NCBI GenBank assembly: GCA_030525875.1
Contig: JAUNDV010000005.1
Span: forward strand, 48,469-112,468
From: Eubacteriales bacterium
Lineage (GTDB): Bacteria > Bacillota > Clostridia > Lachnospirales > Lachnospiraceae
DNA: 64,000 nucleotides
Reading direction: 5' to 3'
The notes under the pieces are model-generated. The model searched no databases. It was not told where the DNA came from and saw only the letters and a list, made by a program, of their open reading frames with translations. How positions within the stretch are numbered: the first letter of the stretch is position 1; each line of letters opens with the position of its first letter. Position numbers and translations under genes: made by a program. Below, in pieces: positions 45,301 through 52,485 of this stretch.

Positions 45301-45588
45301 CTTGATACAAATCTTGACCAGGAACTTATAGATGAAGGCTTTATGAGAGAAATTGTATCAAAAATCCAGACCATGCGTAAGGAAGCTGGATTCGAGGTAA
45401 TGGATCACATCGTTATTTACTGTCAGGGAACAGACAAGCTTAAGTCTGTTATCGGAAAGTATGAAAAGTCTATTCTTGGAGACTGTATGGCAAATGAGAT
45501 AAATCTTGATATGCTTACAGGATATGAGAAGGACTGGGATATCAACGGCGAGAAGGTAAGACTCGGAGTTGAAAAGGTGACCAATTAA
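42394..45588 (+). CDS. ileS: Isoleucyl-tRNA synthetase, long (type 2-like) form
   Basis: Charges tRNA-Ile. The class I motifs are PHIGH at residues 56-60 and KMSKS at 613-617. The editing domain lies between ([15 protein letters not shown] near 220). The anticodon-binding half begins near residue 680. At 1064 residues, with the [21 protein letters not shown] segment (in part) and no C-terminal zinc finger of the E. coli type, it looks like the type 2, eukaryote-like class, members of which tolerate mupirocin. RBS GAGGAGG. It has its own promoter and a short gap to glgP. Confidence 0.95.
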   Translation: [1064 protein letters not shown]

Positions 45589-45626
45589 AGCTTGTATACT
45601 AAGCTGGATCAAGGAGTAATTTTATT

Positions 45627-48080
45627 ATGTTTGTAAATGATAAATTCAATAAGGAAGAGTTTAAAGCCCAGGTTAAAAGTTCAGTAAGAAATCTTTTTAG
45701 AAAAGAGCTTGGCGAAGCTACACAGCAGGAACTCTTTCAGGCTGTTTCAAGTGTTGTAAAGGAATGGGTTATAGATGACTGGATCGATACCCAGAAGAAA
45801 TTCAAGGAGCAGGATTCAAAGAAACTCTATTATTTATCAATGGAGTTTCTTGAAGGTCGTGCACTTGGAAATAACCTTATAAACCTTTGCAAAAATGATG
45901 ACGTAAAAGAAGCACTTTCAGAAATAGGTATTGACCTCAATGTATTAGAGGATCAGGAGAGAGACCCTGCTTTAGGAAATGGTGGTCTTGGAAGACTCGC
46001 TGCCTGCTTCTTAGATTCATTATCAACACTTTCATATCCTGCATATGGATGTGGAATAAGATATCGCTATGGACTGTTTAAGCAGAAGATAGAAAATGGT
46101 TTCCAGGTAGAAAAGCCGGATAACTGGCTTAAGAATGGCTATCCATTTGAAATAAAGAGAAGTGAGTATGCCTGCGAGATTAAATTCAATGGTTATATTG
46201 AGACTCAGTGGGATGGACATAGAAACAGATTTATCCACAAGGGATATCAGTCAGTTCTTGCAATTCCTTATGACATGCCTATAGTCGGATACGGCAATGG
46301 AGTTATAAATACCCTCAGAGTATGGGATGCTGAGCCTATAGAGGAATTCAAGCTTGATGAGTTTGACAGAGGTAATTATCAGAAGGCTGTTGAGCAGACA
46401 ACACTTGCAAATAATATAGTAGATGTTTTATATCCTAATGATAACCATATGTCTGGTAAGGAGTTAAGATTAAGACAGCAGTATTTCTTTGTATCTGCTT
46501 CAATCCAGACAGCAGTAAGAAAATATATGGAAGAGCATGATGATATTCATAAGCTTCCAGAGAAGGTTGTATTCCATATGAATGATACCCATCCTACACT
46601 TACTGTGCCTGAGCTTATGAGAGTTCTTCTTGATGATTATATGCTTGAGTGGGATGAGGCATGGGAAATCACAACCCATTGCTGTGCATTTACAAACCAT
46701 ACAATTATGGCTGAGGCACTTGAGAAGTGGCCTATAGAGCTTTTCTCAAGACTTCTTCCTAGAATCTATCAGATAGTTGAGGAGATGAACAGAAGATTTG
46801 CAATCCTCATCAATGAACGTTATTCAGGAGACCAGCAAAAGCATGCTGCAATGGATATTATCCGTGATGGCAAGGTAAGAATGGCAAACATGGCTATAGT
46901 TGGAAGCTATTCAGTCAATGGAGTAGCTGCAATTCATACACAGATACTTAAGGATGAGGTCTTCCACGATTACTTCGAACTTTGGCCTGAAAAGTTTAAT
47001 AATAAGACAAATGGAATTACACAGAGAAGATTCCTTTTGCATGCAAATCCACTTGAGGCAGAGTGGGTAACAGAGAAGATAGGTCCAGAATGGATTACTG
47101 ATCTTTCAAAGATGAAGAAGCTTGAAGTTTTTGCTGATGACAAGAAGGCTCAACAGGAATTTATGTCAATAAAATACAAAAATAAACTCAGACTTGCCCG
47201 TTATATCAAGGAGCATAACGGTATTGATGTAGATCCAAGAAGCATCTTTGATGTACAGGTTAAGAGACTTCATGAATATAAGAGACAGCTCATGAATATA
47301 CTTCATGTAATGTATCTCTACAATGAATTAAAGGACAATCCAACTAAGGATGTGCTTCCTCGTACCTTTATCTTTGGAGCAAAGGCTGCACCAGGATACT
47401 ATAGAGCAAAGATGACTATCAAGCTTATAAATGCCGTTGCTGATGTGATCAACAATGATAAAACTATAAATAACAAGCTTAAGGTTGTATTTATAGAGGA
47501 TTATAAGGTTTCAAATGCGGAGCTTATTTTCCCGGCAGCAGATGTATCAGAGCAGATTTCAACAGCATCTAAGGAAGCTTCAGGAACCTCAAATATGAAA
47601 TTCATGCTTAACGGTGCTCTTACAATTGGTACCATGGATGGAGCTAATATTGAGATAGTAGAAGAAGCAGGCGAGGAAAATGCATTTATATTCGGTATGA
47701 GTGCTGAAGAAGTTATAAGACATGAGAAGGCTAAGGATTACAATCCTATGGACATCTTTAACTCAGATCCTGAAATTAGAAAGGTGCTTATGCAGCTTAT
47801 AAATGGCTTCTATTCACCAGATGATCCAGAGAGATTCAGAGATATTTATAATTCTCTTCTCAACAATCATTCTTCTGGCGGAGTAGCTGACCAGTACTTT
47901 ACACTTAAGGATTTCAGAGACTACTGCAGAGCTCATGAGGAAATAGATAGAAGATATAGAGATGAAAATGCCTGGGCAAGAGCTGCAATAATTAATATTG
48001 CCAATTCTGGTAAATTCTCTTCAGACAGAACTATTGAAGAATATGTACATGATATCTGGCATTTAACAAAGCTAAAATAA
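45627..48080 (+). CDS. glgP: Glycogen/maltodextrin phosphorylase
   Basis: Releases glucose 1-phosphate from alpha-1,4-glucans. The 817-residue protein is of the classical GT35 type: YLSMEFLEGRALGNNL near the N-terminus, DPALGNGGLGRLAACFLDS, YGCGIRYRYGLF, and the PLP-site EASGTSNMKFMLNGALTIGT near residue 650 with the cofactor Lys. RBS AAGGAG. No other glycogen genes are nearby; it lies 38 bp after ileS and ends at a strong terminator. Confidence 0.95.
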   Translation: MFVNDKFNKEEFKAQVKSSVRNLFRKELGEATQQELFQAVSSVVKEWVIDDWIDTQKKFKEQDSKKLYYLSMEFLEGRALGNNLINLCKNDDVKEALSEIGIDLNVLEDQERDPALGNGGLGRLAACFLDSLSTLSYPAYGCGIRYRYGLFKQKIENGFQVEKPDNWLKNGYPFEIKRSEYACEIKFNGYIETQWDGHRNRFIHKGYQSVLAIPYDMPIVGYGNGVINTLRVWDAEPIEEFKLDEFDRGNYQKAVEQTTLANNIVDVLYPNDNHMSGKELRLRQQYFFVSASIQTAVRKYMEEHDDIHKLPEKVVFHMNDTHPTLTVPELMRVLLDDYMLEWDEAWEITTHCCAFTNHTIMAEALEKWPIELFSRLLPRIYQIVEEMNRRFAILINERYSGDQQKHAAMDIIRDGKVRMANMAIVGSYSVNGVAAIHTQILKDEVFHDYFELWPEKFNNKTNGITQRRFLLHANPLEAEWVTEKIGPEWITDLSKMKKLEVFADDKKAQQEFMSIKYKNKLRLARYIKEHNGIDVDPRSIFDVQVKRLHEYKRQLMNILHVMYLYNELKDNPTKDVLPRTFIFGAKAAPGYYRAKMTIKLINAVADVINNDKTINNKLKVVFIEDYKVSNAELIFPAADVSEQISTASKEASGTSNMKFMLNGALTIGTMDGANIEIVEEAGEENAFIFGMSAEEVIRHEKAKDYNPMDIFNSDPEIRKVLMQLINGFYSPDDPERFRDIYNSLLNNHSSGGVADQYFTLKDFRDYCRAHEEIDRRYRDENAWARAAIINIANSGKFSSDRTIEEYVHDIWHLTKLK

Positions 48081-48087
48081 TTTTGCA

Positions 48088-48118
48088 TCAAAACCCGCAT
48101 TAAAGCGGGTTTTATTGC
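48088..48118 (+). terminator. Terminator after glgP
   Basis: AAAACCCGC (48090-48098) pairs with GCGGGTTTT (48105-48113) around ATTAAA. Strong and nearly symmetrical. Confidence 0.9.
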
Positions 48119-48157
48119 ATTAAATACAATTAATGTTTTATACAGGAAAGGAAAAAC

Positions 48158-49174
48158 ATGACAAAAATAGATGTTATATCAGGCTTTTTAGGAGCAGGAA
48201 AAACGACTTTCATAAAAAAAATTCTTAAAGAAGCATTAAAGGGAGAAAAGGTTGTTCTTATTGAAAATGAATTTGGAGAGATAGGAATTGATGGAGGTTT
48301 CCTCAAGGATGCGGGAATTGAGATAAGAGAAATGTCACAGGGCTGCATATGCTGTTCTCTCGTTGGAGACTTTGAAACAGCACTTAAGGAGGTAATAAGT
48401 ATTTATCAGCCTGAAAGAGTTATTATCGAACCATCAGGAGTAGGAAAGCTTTCAGACGTTATGAAGGCTGTAAATGATGCTTCTGCAAATCTTGATGTAG
48501 TGCTTAATTCAGCGGTTACTATCGTAGATGCTAATAAGTGCAAAATGTATATGAAAAATTTTGGTGAATTCTTTAATAACCAGGTTCAGTATGCAGGAAC
48601 AATTGTATTAAGCCGTACAGATGTTGCATCAAATGATAAGGTACAAAAGGATGTAGAGCTTATCAGAGAGCTTAATAAGGAAGCTGAAATAATTACAACT
48701 CCAGTTGAAGAGCTTCAGGGAGAGAAAATTCTTTCTATAATGGAGAAAAAGGAAAATATGTTAGATGAGCTTATGGCTTCAGTTAAGGCAGAGCATGAGC
48801 ATCATCATCACGAACATGATGAGCACTGTGATTGTGGCTGTCATGACCACGAGCACCATCATGACCATGAACATCACCATCATCATGCTGATGAAGTATT
48901 TTCATCATGGGGAAGGGAAAATGTACCTGCTATAGATAAGGAAAAGCTTGAAGCTATACTCAAAAAGCTTGCAGAAACTGAAGAATTTGGAATTGTTCTT
49001 AGAGCTAAAGGAATGCTTAAAGCAAAGGAAAGTGACGGATGGTATTACTTTGACCTTGTGCCTGGCGAGTATGAAATCAGAGATGGAGAAGCTGAATACA
49101 CAGGAAAAGTCTGTGTAATAGGAAGATATATTGACGAAGCAGAGCTTATAAAGGCGTTTAACGAAGAGGTGTAA
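48158..49174 (+). CDS. G3E/COG0523 (CobW-like) GTPase with His-rich metal segment
   Basis: A 338-residue metallochaperone-type GTPase. Walker A GFLGAGKTT is at residues 9-17; the CxCC metal motif (C63, C65, C66) is in QGCICCSL; EPSGVGKL and SRTD follow. Residues about 211-243 are almost entirely His, Asp, Glu and Cys. The C-terminal CobW_C domain covers about 255-335. COG0523 proteins deliver or sense zinc, cobalt or other metals; no cobalamin genes are adjacent, so zinc is a fair guess. It is followed one base later by a second GTPase of the same superfamily. Confidence 0.9.
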   Translation: MTKIDVISGFLGAGKTTFIKKILKEALKGEKVVLIENEFGEIGIDGGFLKDAGIEIREMSQGCICCSLVGDFETALKEVISIYQPERVIIEPSGVGKLSDVMKAVNDASANLDVVLNSAVTIVDANKCKMYMKNFGEFFNNQVQYAGTIVLSRTDVASNDKVQKDVELIRELNKEAEIITTPVEELQGEKILSIMEKKENMLDELMASVKAEHEHHHHEHDEHCDCGCHDHEHHHDHEHHHHHADEVFSSWGRENVPAIDKEKLEAILKKLAETEEFGIVLRAKGMLKAKESDGWYYFDLVPGEYEIRDGEAEYTGKVCVIGRYIDEAELIKAFNEEV

Positions 49175-49175
49175 G

Positions 49176-50135
49176 ATGGCAGATTATATAGATGATAATG
49201 AAATACCAGTATTCCTTATAAATGGCTTCCTTGAGTCAGGAAAAACAGCCTTTATCAAGTACACTATGGGAGAGGAGTATTTTTCTATTGATGGAAATAC
49301 TCTGCTTGTAGTTTGCGAGGAGGGCGAAGTTGAGTATGATGAGGATGAATTAAAGGATAACAATACATATATTGAAGTTGTTGAGAATCAGAATGAGCTT
49401 ACGGCAGAATATCTTGAAGAGCTTGGAAATAAGTATAAGGCAGAGAGAGTTATAATAGAATTCAATGGTATGTGGAATCCGGATATGCTTGTATTCCCTA
49501 AGGACTGGGTTCTTTTCCAGCAGGTAACGATCATGAACGGTGAGACTCTTGATAATTATCTTTCAAATATGAAGGCATTGATGGGACCAATGCTGAGATA
49601 TTCAGAGCTCTGCATAGTCAACAGATGTGATGATATAGATGGAGAAAAGCTCTTGGACTGGAAGAAGAAATTAAGACCAATGATGCCATCTGAATCACTT
49701 ATCGTTATGGAAAATAAATACGGAGAGATTCCTTTAGAAAATCTTCCTGAAGAGCTTCCATATGATATAAATGCAGATATAATAGATATAGAGCCTGAAG
49801 ATTTTGGAATATGGTTTTTTGATGCAAAGGACATGCCAGAGAGATATTTAGGCAAAACTGTAAGATTTACTGCACAAATTATGAAATCAAAGAGATTTGG
49901 CGAGGGAGAATTTGTTCCGGGAAGAATGGCTATGACCTGCTGTGAAGCTGATATGACTTTCATAGGATTTTTAGCGCATTCAAAGGATCTTTCTGCTTTT
50001 GAAAATCGTTCATGGGTAAAGCTTACTGCTAAATTTGAAATAAGAGATGTGGCAGATTATCATGGGGAAGGTCCATATCTGGAAGTTACTGAGATGATAC
50101 ACACAGGAAATGCCTTAGGACCTGTAGGCTTTTAA
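49176..50135 (+). CDS. CobW-like GTPase fused to a DUF1980-like C-terminal domain
   Basis: A 319-residue protein. Residues 1 to about 200 resemble G3E GTPases: Walker A GFLESGKT at residues 17-24, an IEFNG segment and the NRCD base-recognition motif. The CxCC motif of its neighbour is absent. Residues about 205-319 look like the C-terminal part of YcgQ/DUF1980 proteins (a WFFDAKDMPERYLGKTVRF start, RMAMTCCEADMTFIGF with paired cysteines, WVKLTAKF). YcgQ-type proteins are membrane-associated and, in Bacillus, linked to zinc limitation. The pairing suggests a shared metal-homeostasis job. Domain calls are by eye. Confidence 0.72.
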   Translation: MADYIDDNEIPVFLINGFLESGKTAFIKYTMGEEYFSIDGNTLLVVCEEGEVEYDEDELKDNNTYIEVVENQNELTAEYLEELGNKYKAERVIIEFNGMWNPDMLVFPKDWVLFQQVTIMNGETLDNYLSNMKALMGPMLRYSELCIVNRCDDIDGEKLLDWKKKLRPMMPSESLIVMENKYGEIPLENLPEELPYDINADIIDIEPEDFGIWFFDAKDMPERYLGKTVRFTAQIMKSKRFGEGEFVPGRMAMTCCEADMTFIGFLAHSKDLSAFENRSWVKLTAKFEIRDVADYHGEGPYLEVTEMIHTGNALGPVGF

Positions 50136-50178
50136 GACTTATTTCAAAATAAGATTTCAACTAATTCCGGAGAAAAAT

Positions 50179-50847
50179 ATGAAAATAGTATCAAAGGACA
50201 GTATTGCTGAGACAGAAGTAAAAAAATCAAGATTTATCGGCAGACTTATCAATGTACGATCTGAGAAAGAAGCTAAGCTGATACTTGAAGAGGTACGCAA
50301 GGAAAACAGGGATGCAAATCACAATTGCTATGCTATGCGTATAGGCAATCAAAAAAATGTTTTAGAAAGATTTAGTGATGATGGTGAGCCGCAGGGAACA
50401 GCAGGAAAGCCTATTTTAGAGCTTTTAAAGGGGAATGAACTCTATGATGTCATAGGTATAGTAACGAGATATTTTGGAGGAACTCTTTTAGGAACAGGTG
50501 GACTTGTAAGAGCATATTCAGACTCCTTAAAGGAAGTGCTCAAATCGGCTCCGGTCCATGAGCTAAAGGAAGGTGTTAAGGTTTCTGTTATCTGTGAATA
50601 TACCTTATCAAATCAGATAAAGTATATTGCAGAAACAATGGAACTTTTTACAGAGTCTGAAGAATATACAGATAAGTGCACCTTTTATTATCTGATGCCT
50701 ATAGAGCAGTATAAGGAATTTGCAGATAAGATCGTTCAGCTTAGCAAAGGCGAAAGCAGGGCAGTAATGGAAGAAAAGGTTCTCTATTATATGGAAAACA
50801 GACCAAAAGTATATGCAGTTTTAAATGAAAACGGAGGTGCTGTATGA
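50179..50847 (+). CDS. IMPACT/YigZ family protein
   Basis: A 222-residue UPF0029-family protein. KKSRFIGRLINVRSEKEA, NCYAMRIG, RFSDDGEPQGTAGKPIL, VTRYFGGTLLGTGGLVRAYSD are all family motifs. IMPACT proteins are linked to translation stress in eukaryotes; the bacterial role is not settled. Its last four bases (ATGA) overlap the next small gene, so translation is coupled. Confidence 0.92.
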   Translation: MKIVSKDSIAETEVKKSRFIGRLINVRSEKEAKLILEEVRKENRDANHNCYAMRIGNQKNVLERFSDDGEPQGTAGKPILELLKGNELYDVIGIVTRYFGGTLLGTGGLVRAYSDSLKEVLKSAPVHELKEGVKVSVICEYTLSNQIKYIAETMELFTESEEYTDKCTFYYLMPIEQYKEFADKIVQLSKGESRAVMEEKVLYYMENRPKVYAVLNENGGAV

Positions 50848-51026
50848 TAGATTTTAAAGAGGAAATCAAACGTTTTAAACCTTCTCTGGATGTAGATAAC
50901 ATAGAGGATGCAATAGCAAAAACAGATCTTACAGACATGAATGATATAATGTTTGAACTTTTGAAAGACGGTGTTGTACGCAGACAAAATGATGCTTACA
51001 GCATGGGGATGAAAAATGGATTATAA
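50844..51026 (+). CDS. Small hypothetical protein (60 residues)
   Basis: I do not recognise this protein. It begins MIDFKEEIKRFKPSL and is mildly acidic overall, with no membrane segment. Its ATG overlaps the IMPACT stop by four bases and has AACGGAGG before it; its own 3' end overlaps the start of the TPR gene by 11 bp. A gene with a ribosome site and overlap on both sides is likely to be real. It resembles a helical adaptor or regulator in size, but that is only a guess. Confidence 0.7.
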   Translation: MIDFKEEIKRFKPSLDVDNIEDAIAKTDLTDMNDIMFELLKDGVVRRQNDAYSMGMKNGL

Positions 51027-52320
51027 GACAACACTTGTAAAAATATCAAATGTTTATTACAACCTTGCACTGGAAAGAGCAAGGCTGGATGATCTTAGCG
51101 GAGCAAGCGAGCTTCTGAAAAAATCTTTGCATTTTAATAAATATCAGATAGATGCAAGGAATCTGCTCGGACTTATATTTTACGAAATGGGTGAAACTGC
51201 TGATGCACTTATACAGTGGATAATAAGTCTTAGCTTTCAGCCAGAAAATAACCGGGCTGATTACTACATGGATGAGGTGCAGAGAAAAAAAGGACAGCTT
51301 GAGCTTGCGTCACAGACAGTAAAAAAATTCAATCAGGCACTTAATCAGGCACAAAATGATAGTGAAGACCTTGCTATAATCCAGTTAAACAACATACTTT
51401 CAGAAAATCCAAAATTTGTTAAGGCACACATGCTCTTAGCGCTCCTTTACATGCAGAAGGATGAAAATGTCAAAGCCGGAAGATCTCTGATGAAGGTTCT
51501 CAAAATAGACAGAAACAATGCAAAAGCACTCATTCTTATGGATGAGGTGAAGCATAGGACTGGCAAGGCAGAGATTGAGAAAAACAAGCTAAAAAATGCA
51601 TTTTCACACAGGCAGATGGAGGATGATGATGTCATTCTGCCAAAGGCAAAGAAGGAAGCGACAGCAGGACAGGTAGTTGCATATTTATCTGTAGGAATGC
51701 TGGTAGGACTCCTGAGCTTTTCTATACTTGTGCTTCCTGGCATACGCAAGAAGTATAATGTTGAAGCAAATATGAAGATAGCCGTGAACAGTCAGTCACT
51801 AAGCGATAAAAATGCAGAGCTTGAGGATTTAAGAACAAGATATGCAGAGCTTGAGAAGCAATATTCAGCTGTTTCACAGAAGCTCACAGCCTTTGAACAG
51901 GAAAATGCAGACTTTACTTCGATGTACCAGAAGCTAAATTCTATTATTGCAAACTATAACTCTGGTGCGATAATGCAGGCGGCGACAGACTATCTGAGTC
52001 TTGATACTGAGAAGATAACAGAAGAGCCTCTAAGCGGAATATATGCAGAAATAAAGAGATATATGACAAATGAAGGCTTTAACAGTATAGTTTCTCTGGG
52101 AACAGCTTCATGGAATGGTGGCGACAAGGCTCAGGCAGAAAGCTATTATGATACAGCACTCAGGATAAAACCAGATGATCCTGAAGCCATGTATCTGAAG
52201 GCAAGACTTTTACAGTCGCAGGAAAGGGTAACAGAGGCAAATGCAATCTTTGATAAGATAGTCGGAGAGCATCCAGATTCACCATATTCTGAGAGAGCTA
52301 AGTCAGCCAGAGGATATTGA
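51016..52320 (+). CDS. TPR-repeat membrane protein
   Basis: A 434-residue protein with tetratricopeptide repeats on both sides of one membrane helix (about 219-242, VVAYLSVGMLVGLLSFSILV). The N-terminal part (residues 1 to about 180) has three or more TPR-like units, including AHMLLALLYMQKDENVKAG. After the helix comes a coiled coil (about 265-300, SDKNAELEDLRTRYAELEK), then more TPRs (DPEAMYLKARLLQSQERVTEA). A scaffold role is probable; no enzyme domain is seen. It starts inside the preceding small gene and ends before a strong terminator. Confidence 0.82.
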   Translation: MDYKTTLVKISNVYYNLALERARLDDLSGASELLKKSLHFNKYQIDARNLLGLIFYEMGETADALIQWIISLSFQPENNRADYYMDEVQRKKGQLELASQTVKKFNQALNQAQNDSEDLAIIQLNNILSENPKFVKAHMLLALLYMQKDENVKAGRSLMKVLKIDRNNAKALILMDEVKHRTGKAEIEKNKLKNAFSHRQMEDDDVILPKAKKEATAGQVVAYLSVGMLVGLLSFSILVLPGIRKKYNVEANMKIAVNSQSLSDKNAELEDLRTRYAELEKQYSAVSQKLTAFEQENADFTSMYQKLNSIIANYNSGAIMQAATDYLSLDTEKITEEPLSGIYAEIKRYMTNEGFNSIVSLGTASWNGGDKAQAESYYDTALRIKPDDPEAMYLKARLLQSQERVTEANAIFDKIVGEHPDSPYSERAKSARGY

Positions 52321-52345
52321 TTGTATAATATAACCTTGTATTCTA

Positions 52346-52382
52346 ATGAAAACAGTCACAGCTTCGTGACTGTTTTCTCTTG
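52346..52382 (+). terminator. Terminator after the TPR gene
   Basis: A perfect 12-bp stem: GAAAACAGTCAC (52348-52359) and GTGACTGTTTTC (52366-52377) with loop AGCTTC. Confidence 0.9.
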
Positions 52383-52408
52383 CTTATAAGCTAAGCCTAT
52401 ACTATAAT
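52380..52408 (+). promoter_or_regulatory. Promoter of typA
   Basis: TTGCTT (52380-52385), 17 bp, then TATAAT (52403-52408), directly after the preceding terminator. About 78 bp upstream of the ATG. Confidence 0.75.
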
Positions 52409-52485
52409 ACTATGTTGGAATTTAACGTTTAACATTTTAATAATAAATTATATTTCAAATAAAAAGGAATTGAGGGGACTAAATA

